Positions 22,284-33,755 of a DNA stretch of 64,000 nt are shown piece by piece. A program made the position numbers and the translations under genes. Positions within the stretch are counted from its first letter, which is position 1. Every line of letters begins with the position of its first letter. The stretch is from Tragulus kanchil (Eukaryota; Chordata; Mammalia; Artiodactyla; Tragulidae): assembly GCA_022376925.1 (NCBI GenBank), contig JAIOJX010000002.1:43423501-43487500 (forward strand). Direction: 5' to 3'. The notes under the pieces were generated by a model that was not told where the DNA came from, made no database searches, and saw only the letters and a program-made list of their open reading frames with translations.

Positions 22284-23038
22284 GGACTATTGTCTTGGGC
22301 AGACTCTAGAAATTCTTAAGAATATACTGGGTCTTAGGGTATAGAGCAATTCTCAAACCCCAGATAAGCTCTTGAGACCTAGAATCCGTCCTCCAGTGAT
22401 TAGGAATTTGTAACTCACCGCCAGCCGCTTCAGCAGAGTTCTACCCGCGAGCGAGGCTTGAAAGCTGCTAGTAAATAAGAAAAGCCCTAATGGCAACATT
22501 CCAACCTTATCTGCTGACTTTCTTAAGAACAAGTTAGCTTAATTCTTGACCAGAGTAATCTGCTCCGGTCTAGCTCAAGTTGTAGGCTCACATAGAAGCC
22601 AGGAGCAGCGTTTTTCCTTTAATTTCTTAGGATTGTAAGTAGAAGCAGAAGTAAAGTATATGCAGCTGTGTCTGAGGTGTTTCCTTTAAAAGGGGGAGAG
22701 TAAATTGGGCGGAAGCTCTCTCACAGAACTCAATTGCATCTGAGGTGAGGTTGAAGCTACCAGCTCTGGGGTAAGAGCTTTCTCTTTGCATTTCGATTGC
22801 GTTCTGTTTAATTCTGTTTAATTCTGATTAATTCTGATTATTTGTGCTTGCCTGATAAACCCACTCTTGGTTTAACAATACTTGAGACCACGATACTTTA
22901 TTGTCGAGGTCCGAGGCTCACACCCTGAGGGGACCACGCCGTGTTCGCGAAAAGGTCTCTGAGCTATTCAATATAGTATCTCTTAGTGAGAGCTAGTGAG
23001 AATAGTAATCAGAGTAAGCTCTGACAAGGCGCCTGTGA
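22284..23038 (+). mobile_element. Probable solo ERV LTR inserted in L1
   Basis: About 750 bases of non-L1 sequence lie between L1 parts at 22269-22283 and 23039. LTR-like features in plus order are a TATA-like tttaaaagg (about 22685), a polyadenylation-like gataaa (about 22854), and a CpG-bearing end with ccgtgttcgcgaaa. No gag, pol or env is present, so it would be a solo LTR. I could not fix the ends or a target-site duplication, and the strand is inferred. Confidence 0.5.
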
Positions 23039-23290
23039 CACTGTTTTTATTCTTTAATTTGTTAATATGTTATATCATGTTGACTGATTTTGTTGTATTG
23101 AAGAATGCTTGCTCTACTGTGATGAATTCCATTTGATCACAGTATATGATCCTCTAAATGTGTTGCTGGATTCTATTTCATAATATTCTGTTGAGAATCT
23201 TTGTGTCTATGTTCATCAATGATATCAATCTGTAATTTTCTTTTTTATAATAGCTTTGTCTAAATTGGTGATGTTTTGGTAAGAATATTC
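23039..23290 (-). mobile_element. Large antisense L1, segment 5 (5'-most)
   Basis: tttgttaatatgttatatca, ttgatcacagtatatgatcc and gataatagctttgtc-like motifs are L1 ORF2 complement. They continue segment 4 after the LTR-like insert. The match fades at about 23290. Confidence 0.8.
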
Positions 23291-24043
23291 AGGTACACTC
23301 AGGACCACAGTGAACTGCTTTCCCTGACAATGTAATTTTCAAGAAACAACACAATTCCTTTGAAGTTAAACACTAGTTGGATATGTTATTGATTCTCATT
23401 CAATCACCTACTCTTCCAAAATCTAGTACACTTAATGTTTACACATTACAGTTTATGCGATGGTGAAGAATTCAATTCTTCTCTTCCTATGTATCTAGAA
23501 GTTTAAACCTTACAAGTTAATGCAATATTTCAAACAGGATAGTATAATGCAGTATTATATAATCTTCTCTTGTACAAACCAGCCATTTAATTTTGGATAT
23601 CGTGTTACTCTTCCTCATATACATATTTTTTCTCAGTTCAGTTTCTGCCTTCAACTTCTAGTCAGTCACTGGAAGATGTCCTAACAGATGAGACAAAAAT
23701 ACAAAAGTCCAATCACAATCCACCAAGCAAATGTCCTTGAATATTCTCGCTGTATGTATAAACTGTAAGGTTTATCCAACTGCTGATTCTGAGCAGCCTT
23801 CTTAGTTAGCTACACGGGCCACTAAGCAGTTCCAGATGATCATATAATGACCTCATTGCCTAGTGGAGAGGGACTGACTTGTTTGCTCTGTCATTCTGAA
23901 ATCATCAGTTTTACTTTTAAGATAAAATCAGGATTATAAATCATGATTTGAGTAAACATCACTGACATGGGATTTAAGCTGTTTCTTTAAAAATTTAAAT
24001 AAACTTGGCATTATAAACTGATTTAAAGCACCTGTGTAAAAGT
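23291..24043. other. Unassigned DNA
   Basis: No recognised repeat or frame; includes the 57-base spacer of pair 8. Confidence 0.5.
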
Positions 24044-24370
24044 CTATTCAATATAGTATCTCTTAGTGAGAGCTAGTGAGAATAGTAATCAGAGTAAGCT
24101 CTGACAAGGCGCCTGTGACACTGTTTTTATTCTTTAATTTGTTAATATGTTATATCATGTTGACTGATTTTGTTGTATTGAAGAATGCTTGCTCTACTGT
24201 GATGAATTCCATTTGATCACAGTATATGATCCTCTAAATGTGTTGCTGGATTCTATTTCATAATATTCTGTTGAGAATCTTTGTGTCTATGTTCATCAAT
24301 GATATCAATCTGTAATTTTCTTTTTTATAATAGCTTTGTCTAAATTGGTGATGTTTTGGTAAGAATATTC
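24044..24370 (-). mobile_element. LTR end and L1 segment 5 repeated via pair 8
   Basis: Second copy of 22964-23290. Confidence 0.8.
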
Positions 24371-25998
24371 AGGTACACTCAGGACCACAGTGAACTGCTT
24401 TCCCTGACAATGTAATTTTCAAGAAACAACACAATTCCTTTGAAGTTAAACACTAGTTGGATATGTTATTGATTCTCATTCAATCACCTACTCTTCCAAA
24501 ATCTAGTACACTTAATGTTTACACATTACAGTTTATGCGATGGTGAAGAATTCAATTCTTCTCTTCCTATGTATCTAGAAGTTTAAACCTTACAAGTTAA
24601 TGCAATATTTCAAACAGGATAGTATAATGCAGTATTATATAATCTTCTCTTGTACAAACCAGCCATTTAATTTTGGATATCGTGTTACTCTTCCTCATAT
24701 ACATATTTTTTCTCAGTTCAGTTTCTGCCTTCAACTTCTAGTCAGTCACTGGAAGATGTCCTAACAGATGAGACAAAAATACAAAAGTCCAATCACAATC
24801 CACCAAGCAAATGTCCTTGAATATTCTCGCTGTATGTATAAACTGTAAGGTTTATCCAACTGCTGATTCTGAGCAGCCTTCTTAGTTAGCTACACGGGCC
24901 ACTAAGCAGTTCCAGATGATCATATAATGACCTCATTGCCTAGTGGAGAGGGACTGACTTGTTTGCTCTGTCATTCTGAAATCATCAGTTTTACTTTTAA
25001 GATAAAATCAGGATTATAAATCATGATTTGAGTAAACATCACTGACATGGGATTTAAGCTGTTTCTAATAAATAAGGCAAGATGTTCCAAATAAACTTGA
25101 TTGTTCACATTAGTAAGTAACTAGATAGTCCCCCTAAAGGTTGATACATTTTTAAGTAAACAGATTAATGGTGCATTTAATTCACCCCAAATTTTTATAT
25201 AGTAGTTTTGCCAGATTCCTCAATTCAGTAGATAAATGATAGAATCTAGGCTAAGTGAGGGGACCAGATGGTCCGAGGTGCATAGGGTAATATAGTTCTG
25301 TTATACATATTTGTTATCTCATATGTAGGATTTTTCCAGTTCTAATGCTGCTAGCCAGATCTACTAGAATAGTGTAGTGACAATAAACAAAGCAAGCCAG
25401 TTGATATTACAGTCACTCTGATTAAATTTCTAAAACACTCTCTACTGTCAAATCTTCTAACTGCATTGAAATAAATTAATATGTGATTGAACATCTTTTG
25501 GGGCTCTGTAACATTTTGGGGACCCAAACTTTAAAAACAGATTCTAAAATGTACTGGGGGAAATAGGAGTGATGGACTCTATTCTAATAAGAATGTTGCT
25601 TTGGAGAATCACTATCTTTCTGTGCTTAAAAATGGGAAAATTTTGAGCACAGAAAATTCTCAGGCTAGTGTCTAAAGAAGAGGAAGTTCTAGTTATGTAA
25701 GATGGAATCTGACTCTGCATACAAAAATAGTCCAGAATGGTTGATTGAATCTACTGCCCTTAGGCACTGCAAATAATAAGAAAGCATATCTAGGCTCTGT
25801 GGGTTCTGGAATTTAATCTATGGGAAGTGACCTCTCAAATCCAGAAAATGATTGTGATATTAGATACAAAATAAGTGTTTATACTAAGGAAAAAATTATG
25901 CAAATCACATTTTTAAAATGCTACAAAACTAACAAATATCACAAGCACTCTCAAGCTTAGAAAAGTAACAATTTTTTAGCTAATTAGCTTCTGTATTC
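24371..25998. other. Unassigned DNA
   Basis: 24371-25066 is the second copy of 23291-23986. 25067-25998 is unique AT-rich sequence with nothing recognised. Confidence 0.5.
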
Positions 25999-26001
25999 AT
26001 A

Positions 26002-26048
<47 letters not shown>
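25999..26048. repeat. (AT)n microsatellite
   Basis: Mostly AT units with two internal gtat interruptions, directly next to a SINE whose A-rich tail may have seeded it. Confidence 0.93.
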
Positions 26049-26049
26049 T

Positions 26050-26155
26050 GGCCATGCCACATGACTTATGAGATTCTAGTTCCCCAACCAGAGATTGAAC
26101 TTTTGTCCTCTGCATTGGAAGCACAGTTTTAACTTCTGAACCACCAGGGAAATCT
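26050..26155 (-). mobile_element. CHR-1-type SINE, antisense, old
   Basis: ggccatgccacatgacttat, agttccccaaccagagattg and tctgaaccaccagggaaat are the complement of a CHR-1 SINE. Its 3' end is at the microsatellite. Diverged. Confidence 0.8.
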
Positions 26156-28219
26156 CACTTAAACATTTTTTCCCTGCATACTATAATCACCACATCAAAT
26201 GACAGTAATCAAGTAAACATTTAAACATAGAAAATTTATTATTTCTTTTAAGATGACTGAGTAAAATTTGTATTCTTGTGTTGGCAATTTTGAAAATACC
26301 AACAAATTTGTACTTTGGATTAAAATGTCATGTGGACATTTAGGATACTTGTCAAAGTTGTGAAAATCTGTATCAATTTCTCTTTTTTAAAATGTATTAG
26401 CTGTCTTACTTCCGGGCATTTCAAGTTTTCTTGTGTAATGACTACTTTCAAGTGGCCTTTGAATTGACAATTGGCATTAACCAGTTTGTCACTGGTATTC
26501 CTGTACTGTAGAATTTTCAGTATTTTATTATCTTTCTCATTATTTATCTTGGTTAAATCAGCAAGTAATTTAAATGTTATTCAAATGCATTAATCTGTAT
26601 TTTTATTAATTGAATTCTCAAGTAAATCAAGTGCCTACTCCCTATGTGTATTTGGAAATGATCCCTGATATAAAGAGTTACTTTATATTTGGTATTATGT
26701 GCATTTTTGTTGTGCTGGAATTCATTTCTCCTTGCAAACATTTTCTTAATTTTCTTGTACTGAATCTTCTTGTATTACTGATTTTATTTCCTACTTCACT
26801 AATTTTTAATCTGAGTTAAAAAGCATATTTAGTAAGTAAATTGAAAACAAGCAAAATATAAAGTCCAATTGTCTATAATTTCCAGTTTGTCTTATTGAAG
26901 TCTTCTAAAACATCCTTCTAAATTTTATGTAATATGGCACATTCCCAGCTTAACTTTTCCTTAGTCAAATCCTAAAATATGGTCATAGTATAGTCACAGC
27001 CAAGCTGAAGCCTACTGTCAAAAGTAAAATGTATGGAGGAGTTTTAGGAATGAAAACAGACACCTATATTAATCAAGTCAGGTTGAAATGTCTTACTTTT
27101 GAAAAGTGTTGTTTAAAAAAGTTCCATCATGTGAATACATTAATGAAGTCTCTGTCAAGGACTTTGAAAGAACTCATGCAGGTGGAGGGTCTTGAAGCTT
27201 TAAGCTTCAGCAACTTCATGATAAATGGGCCTCTGCTGCTCATCCATAAGCCATCCCAAGAGCATGTGGGCTTTGAAGTTATATGTGGCTCCCATGGTGA
27301 CATATTCCAGAACCTTGGCCTGATGTTGGGTGAATGCAGGAGAAAGGGGCTAGGAAAGGTTGTTTCACCAAAGACTGGTTCAAGTTTGAAGACTGGCAAC
27401 AGTGACAACTTGGGCTCAACTGAAGATTGTTCTCTTCTGTTCACTACTAAGAAACAAATCAACAGGAGAAATTTTAAAATATGTGACTTAGGGACATTTT
27501 TGTCTTTGCTTCCCTAGTTCCTTACAAGGACAGCACAAAATAGTCTCAGAATTGGGTAGCTCTTGAGGTCAGAATGCTAGAAGCTGCTAATCTTTCCTAG
27601 GTTACACCAGGAAAGAATTACTTTAGCCTTCACGTGTGTACTACTACATCAGGCCTGATGATGTAGGCCTGGCTGTAATGTACCAGAAAGAGAAGAAGAA
27701 CCCTATTTAAGGTTTCTAACACAGGCTAGGGGCCAATAGTACTGACATTTCCAAGACGGAGGTTTTTTCCATGGAGAAAAGAGGCACATCTCAGTTAAAA
27801 CTAAGGTAGTCCCAGCGGAATCAGGATGATGGGCCCTCTAAATCAGAAAGGCTGATCCTTTAAATGGAACACTATAACACAATATTTTTTAAGGATCAGA
27901 ATGTGGATTTTGGAGTAAGCTATACTGAGTATGAATCAAGTTTCTAGTCATAGAAGTTGGAAAAATGGCTTAACCTTTCTGGACTCATTCATAAAATGAA
28001 GATGACAATATCTATATCATATAATTATTGTGATCAATACATTACCTACTAAATGTAAAATTTTCAGTTTAGTGTCTGATACTTTGAAAGGTAGTGATTC
28101 CCATATAACTCATATGATCATCATCCAAGGAGTTGGACCAGGTAGAGGAACTTGGTAACAGTTTCCAGGTGATGAAGATATATTCAGCCAGTTAAATTGC
28201 AGTATCAGGACCCATAGTA
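26156..28219. other. Longest repeat-free, unduplicated stretch
   Basis: No transposon recognised. It holds the longest open frame of the window outside transposon sequence (27029-27517, 162 codons, plus). That frame has no recognisable domain and an opposing minus frame, with no splice or promoter context, so I treat it as chance or a decayed pseudogene. Confidence 0.45.
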
Positions 28220-28267
28220 CAGTTCAGGTCAGTTGTTCAGTTGTATCCAACTCTTTGTGATCCCATG
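28220..28267 (-). mobile_element. Short Bov-A/Bov-tA tail fragment
   Basis: gtcagttgttcagttgtatc followed by caactctttgtgatccc is the complement of the Bov-A/ART2 3' end. The rest is absent. Confidence 0.7.
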
Positions 28268-29260
28268 TAACCTGACCTACAAATTACACTTAATCCCAAT
28301 TGACCAAAATTGCTAAAATGTACACTTGTTTTCTTCTAGAGTTGAGAAATTCACTCGCAATTCTAGTTAATGCTGGTTTTGTATTGAAGATTGTGGATAT
28401 TAAGTAGATTATATCTTCAAGATATCACTCTTTTTTATTAATAGTTTTAAAAGTTAAATAAGAAATTATCTTGTCATTGGTCATAATACCTAGAGAAATT
28501 CATTTAGTAAGTGAGTCATTTTATCTACTTAAAGACAGATATTACTGATATTAATTTGCAGTGTATTGAAGAGTCAGGTAAGTACTTTGAAGGACATATT
28601 TTGGAGAAATAATAGACAATATTGTTTGTGTAGGATAAAAATGGAAAAAAAATTAAAAATAAAAGTAGAAATCATTTAACACTCACATGGAAATTTAGGG
28701 GAGCATCTATACCCAGTGGACCTAACTTCTAAGTCCATTACTCTACCAAACAGCCCATGGGAGGTCAGAGTTCACAGAACTTTGAGGAAGTGACATCATA
28801 CCCCAGAACAGTTAAAGTCATATTCTGATTCAGTGCCTCTTTCTGAGAATGATGTATCAGGGCAACTCCTGAATGCTTATTATGAGAACTGTATTATGAG
28901 AAAGCAAGATGTTAGAAAAATGTTTCTAAGACACTAGAAACTAATATTTATGCCATTACATTCCTTTGGTTTCAAATGACTCTTCTTAAAAAAAAAAACT
29001 CAAAATCCTCCAAATGTGATCCATATTGTTGAGATGGACTGTAGAATAATCATTTAGACATGTTGTCTTGCCATTTATCTTTTAATTATTTAACAAATAT
29101 TTACTGAGAAATAGCTAGGTCACCTAAAAAGAAGACAATCCCAAGGAGCTCACAGGTTGCTGTTAAGATAGAGCCTCCTGGGGAAATAGACTGCTTAGGA
29201 AACTATGGTTTTGCTCTTGGGTTTGTAACTCCAGGAATTACATTTTTCAGTGTACTCACG
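28268..29260. other. Unassigned AT-rich DNA
   Basis: No recognised repeat or gene signal; a short A run lies at 28989-28998. Confidence 0.5.
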
Positions 29261-29465
29261 GGGCTTCCTAGTTGGTGCAGTGGTAAAAATTTATCTGCCA
29301 GTGCAGAAGATGTAGGAGACATGGGTTTGATCCCTGGGTCTGGAAGACCCCCTAGAGGGCAACCCACTCCAGTGTTCTTGCCTGGGAGATCTCATTGGGC
29401 AGAAAGCCTGATGGGCTACAGTCCATGGGGTTGCAAGTTTGGATACAACGGAGTAGCACATATGA
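29261..29465 (+). mobile_element. Bov-tA/ART2-type SINE
   Basis: gggcttcctagttggtgcag, gggtttgatccctgggtctg, cactccagtgttcttgcctg and gctacagtccatggggttgc occur in family order. Confidence 0.9.
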
Positions 29466-29499
29466 CATGGCCTAGGTAAGTTGACTCAAGAGGATAAAT

Positions 29500-30517
29500 G
29501 CATGAGATGAACAATTAAAGGTAAAGAATCTTGAAATCACCACAGTAAAAAATGTCTTGGTATATACAGGGATTCTCTCATAAAATTATCAGAGGAGTTC
29601 TCTGAAGAAACATTAGAAGTTGAAGGGAGTAGGATGATATAGTCAAAGTACTAAAAATAAATAAATTGATAATAAAACATCTGTCAACCAAGAATACTGC
29701 TGAAACAAAACTGTCCTTCAAAAATAAAGGTAAAATAAGGAATTTCTCAGAAAAAGTTGAGGGAACTCATCACCAGCAGGCTTGCCTTACAAGATTGCTA
29801 AAGGAAGTTCTTCAAGTTCAAAGACCCTAGGCAGGTCACTAAAGGGTATGAGAATCTCCCTAGTAAAGAAAATATATAAATGGTGGTACATAAATAATTT
29901 TTGATTTAAGTATAGAATTTGAATCATGAAACCATGAAAATATCCTCAAAAATGTGTTAACAGATTAAAATACTTAAAAGATGTAATTTGTGACATTGAG
30001 AACACAGAGAAGAGGGGAAGATTTAAAGAAATAGAATTGTTATTAGAGGTATTATGTCACTGCAGTTATTTTGTTATCAATTTAAAATAGATTAGTTAGT
30101 TATAATCTGTTTATATAATCCATATGGTAACCACGCAAAAAAATGCCTATAAAAGAGATGCACAAAAGAAAATGAGAAAGTAATCAAAGTCTGTCATTGC
30201 AAAAAGAAAAGAATACAAAGAAGGGCAGCAAGAGAGGAAAACAGGGGACAAATTATTATACAACAGACAGAAAACAATAAAATGGCAATATAAGATTCTT
30301 CCCTATTACCAATTACTTCAAATATAAATGATTCCAACTCTCCAATTGAAAGATTTAGAGTTTATGAATGGATGTAAAAACAAAGTCAAACTATATGTTG
30401 TCTAAAAGGGACTCTCTTTTAGACACAAGGACATGCCTATGCTGAAAGTAAAAGGATGGAAAAAGCTATACAAAGCAAATGGTAACCAAATGAGAATGGC
30501 GGGTGGTGGTGGTGGGG
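29500..30517 (+). mobile_element. Old L1-like LINE remnant, sense
   Basis: aagaatactgctgaaacaaa, aactgtccttcaaaaataaa, gctaaaggaagttcttcaag and gtaaaaggatggaaaaagct match the ancient mammalian L1 (L1M-type) pattern in sense. It is highly decayed. A Bov-tA interrupts it at 30518. Confidence 0.55.
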
Positions 30518-30745
30518 GGGCTTCCCAGGTAGTGCTAGTAGTAAAGAACCCAGTTAACAATGGAAGAGATTTTAGAGACAGAACATGATCCCTAGTTGGG
30601 AAGATCCTCTGGAGAAGGGCACAGCAGCCCACTCCAGTATTCTTGCCTGCAGAATCCCACAGACAGAGAAATCTGGAAGGCTGTAGTCCATCCCGGGGGG
30701 AGCAGAGTCAGTTGTCACTGAAGTGACTTAGCACATATATTTATG
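30518..30745 (+). mobile_element. Bov-tA/ART2-type SINE (copy A)
   Basis: ggcttcccaggtagtgctag, gaagatcctctggagaaggg, actccagtattcttgcctgc and gtgacttagcac. Preceded by a GGT/G-rich run that gives a proline-rich antisense frame of no significance. Confidence 0.85.
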
Positions 30746-31020
30746 TCAGACAAAATGAACTTTGAGTCAAAAGCTGTTACAAGATACAAAGAAGGACAGT
30801 ATATAATAATATATAACCAATCAATTCACCAGGAAGATATGCTTGTAAATATGTTCATAACAGCATAATAATGGATATATCAACACAACAGAAGACCAAT
30901 AAGCAAACAGAGGATTTGAACAATGCTATAGACTGTTGAACCTAGTAGACATTACAGAATATTCCATATAACAAGAGCAGAATAGATATTCTTATCACAG
31001 ACACATTGGATGTTCTAAAC
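30746..31020 (+). mobile_element. Old L1-like remnant continues (copy A)
   Basis: tcagacaaaatgaactttga and the following sequence continue the L1 interrupted at 30518. Confidence 0.5.
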
Positions 31021-31205
31021 ATACTGGGTTATCAAACAAAATAGCTGTCACCTCCTTTCTGCCCCCTTATCTCTAGCAAGAGAATCACTAGCCCACCTTC
31101 AATGGGAAATGTACCAAAATAAAGACACTTTTGGGAAATATAGTTCCACTAAGTGGGCAGTTTACAAAGTCACCAGTCATCCATTAACTCTATAGAGTTC
31201 TGTGC

Positions 31206-31429
31206 AGTGTGCTTTTTGTATTCTCTGTTTCCACATCTGCAGGTTCAACCAAGCACAGATCAAAAATATATTTTAAAAAAATCAATAAAATTTCAGAAAG
31301 CAAAACTTGAATTTGCCATTCACCAGAAACTACTCAGTATTTACCTTGTGTTTACAAGTATTTACATAGCATCTACATTGTATTAAGTATTATATTAATA
31401 AGTAATCTATAGAGAATTTAAAGCATATT
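31206..31429 (+). mobile_element. MER2-like Tigger DNA-transposon remnant (partial)
   Basis: Starts cagtgtgctttttgtattct and continues ctgcaggttcaaccaagcac. It is truncated by the pair 9 junction; more complete copies are at 32312 and 33406. Confidence 0.6.
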
Positions 31430-31434
31430 ATTTT

Positions 31435-31623
31435 TGATTCCAACTCTCCAATTGAAAGATTTAGAGTTTATGAATGGATGTAAAAACAAAGTCAAACTAT
31501 ATGTTGTCTAAAAGGGACTCTCTTTTAGACACAAGGACATGCCTATGCTGAAAGTAAAAGGATGGAAAAAGCTATACAAAGCAAATGGTAACCAAATGAG
31601 AATGGCGGGTGGTGGTGGTGGGG
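31435..31623 (+). mobile_element. Old L1-like remnant, second copy via pair 9
   Basis: Second copy of 30329-30517. Confidence 0.5.
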
Positions 31624-31851
31624 GGGCTTCCCAGGTAGTGCTAGTAGTAAAGAACCCAGTTAACAATGGAAGAGATTTTAGAGACAGAACATGATCCCTA
31701 GTTGGGAAGATCCTCTGGAGAAGGGCACAGCAGCCCACTCCAGTATTCTTGCCTGCAGAATCCCACAGACAGAGAAATCTGGAAGGCTGTAGTCCATCCC
31801 GGGGGGAGCAGAGTCAGTTGTCACTGAAGTGACTTAGCACATATATTTATG
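31624..31851 (+). mobile_element. Bov-tA/ART2-type SINE, second copy via pair 9
   Basis: Second copy of 30518-30745. Confidence 0.85.
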
Positions 31852-32311
31852 TCAGACAAAATGAACTTTGAGTCAAAAGCTGTTACAAGATACAAAGAAG
31901 GACAGTATATAATAATATATAACCAATCAATTCACCAGGAAGATATGCTTGTAAATATGTTCATAACAGCATAATAATGGATATATCAACACAACAGAAG
32001 ACCAATAAGCAAACAGAGGATTTGAACAATGCTATAGACTGTTGAACCTAGTAGACATTACAGAATATTCCATATAACAAGAGCAGAATAGATATTCTTA
32101 TCACAGACACATTGGATGTTCTAAACATACTGGGTTATCAAACAAAATAGCTGTCACCTCCTTTCTGCCCCCTTATCTCTAGCAAGAGAATCACTAGCCC
32201 ACCTTCAATGGGAAATGTACCAAAAATAAAGACACTTTTGGGAAATATAGTTCCACTAAGTGGGCAGTTTACAAAGTCACCAGTCATCCATTAACTCTAT
32301 AGAGTTCTGTG
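31852..32311. other. Second copy of L1-like and unassigned DNA
   Basis: Repeats 30746-31205. Pair 10 begins at 32159. Confidence 0.6.
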
Positions 32312-32661
32312 CAGTGTGCTTTTTGTATTCTCTGTTTCCACATCTGCAGGTTCAACCAAGCACAGATCAAAAATATATTTTAAAAAAATCAATAAAATTT
32401 CAGAAAGCAAAACTTGAATTTGCCATTCACCAGAAACTACTCAGTATTTACCTTGTGTTTACAAGTATTTACATAGCATCTACATTGTATTAAGTATTAT
32501 ATTAATAAGTAATCTATAGAGAATTTAAAGCATATTGGAGAGTATGTGTAGGTTTTATTCAAATATTGCACCATTTTTTATAAGGGGTTTGAGCTTCTGT
32601 GGATTTTGGTATCAGTGTGGGTCCTGAAATGAATCCCCAGTGAATTTCAAGGAACAATTGT
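32312..32661 (+). mobile_element. MER2-like Tigger remnant, complete-looking
   Basis: About 350 bases from cagtgtgctttttg to gaatttcaaggaacaattg. Hallmarks are ggttcaaccaagcacagatc, ataaggggtttgagcttctg and ggattttggtatcagtgtgg. The imperfect terminal inverted repeats and lack of transposase are typical of a MITE-like derivative. Confidence 0.62.
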
Positions 32662-33405
32662 ATTTTGCTCTCTTCTTTTCTCACCTTACATATTCTCCTG
32701 GTGGCCTCAGTCTTCTCTATGACTTTGACTACTGTTTCTATGTGAATATTCCCCAAATTTATATTTCCAGATTAGCTAACTTCTCTCCTGAGCTAATCAA
32801 CATGCTGCTAGACACCACCTCGATCTCTCACATAATCTTCAACTTGTTCAAACTGAACTTCTCTCTTCCCTCTTAGTATAGTTCTTATTTTGGTTAACAG
32901 TATCATTATTTATTGCCTAGTGATTCCATACAGCTTTCCTTGTCACACCAATGACTAGTGAATACTGGTTTCTATTTGCTCAATTTCTCCTAAATTACTA
33001 CTGCTATTATTCAGATTCAAGTCATTATCATCTCACATATAGATCAAGGCAACCACCTCCTTCACCACCCTACCTTCTCTCTCTTTACCCTATTATTCTT
33101 TGTGCGGTAAGTATAAAAACCTAATCTAGTATTCTTCTATTGAAAGTCCTTCACTGTTTCCTTTAAGATATGACTGAAATAAAAAGTTGCATAGCATAAA
33201 GAATTCTCAATAATCTGACCTTTAAGATATTTTTTAAATTGAAGCATAAAATTCCTTTCTGCCCCCTTATCTCTAGCAAGAGAATCACTAGCCCACCTTC
33301 AATGGGAAATGTACCAAAAATAAAGACACTTTTGGGAAATATAGTTCCACTAAGTGGGCAGTTTACAAAGTCACCAGTCATCCATTAACTCTATAGAGTT
33401 CTGTG
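32662..33405. other. Unassigned DNA
   Basis: Nothing recognised; includes the pair 10 spacer and the start of its copy B. Confidence 0.5.
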
Positions 33406-33755
33406 CAGTGTGCTTTTTGTATTCTCTGTTTCCACATCTGCAGGTTCAACCAAGCACAGATCAAAAATATATTTTAAAAAAATCAATAAAATTTCAGAAA
33501 GCAAAACTTGAATTTGCCATTCACCAGAAACTACTCAGTATTTACCTTGTGTTTACAAGTATTTACATAGCATCTACATTGTATTAAGTATTATATTAAT
33601 AAGTAATCTATAGAGAATTTAAAGCATATTGGAGAGTATGTGTAGGTTTTATTCAAATATTGCACCATTTTTTATAAGGGGTTTGAGCTTCTGTGGATTT
33701 TGGTATCAGTGTGGGTCCTGAAATGAATCCCCAGTGAATTTCAAGGAACAATTGT
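33406..33755 (+). mobile_element. MER2-like remnant, second copy via pair 10
   Basis: Second copy of 32312-32661. Confidence 0.62.

Larger units (their letters stand above)
20312..22521. repeat. Tandem near-identical pair 7 (about 1.1 kb unit)
   Basis: Copy A about 20312-21414, copy B about 21415-22521, head to tail at ctttgacatt/ctgacttt. The copies look identical where compared. The block contains BovB copy 1's end, an L1 piece, a SINE and the start of an LTR. Confidence 0.93.
22964..25066. repeat. Tandem identical pair 8 (1,023-bp unit, offset 1,080)
   Basis: Copy A 22964-23986, copy B 24044-25066, with a 57-base spacer. I compared the two copies row by row and saw no difference. The block spans the end of the LTR-like element, L1 and unassigned DNA. 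Confidence 0.95.
30329..32536. repeat. Tandem near-identical pair 9 (about 1.1 kb unit)
   Basis: Copy A 30329-31429, copy B 31435-32536, with about a 5-base T-rich spacer. One A-run length difference: accaaaataaag versus accaaaaataaag near 31113 and 32219. Overlaps pair 10. Confidence 0.93.

Noticed and set aside
27029..27517. 162-codon plus-strand open frame outside known transposons
   Set aside because: No domain, signal peptide or homology I can recognise, no splice or promoter context, and an overlapping opposite-strand frame of 111 codons. Consistent with chance or a decayed pseudogene.
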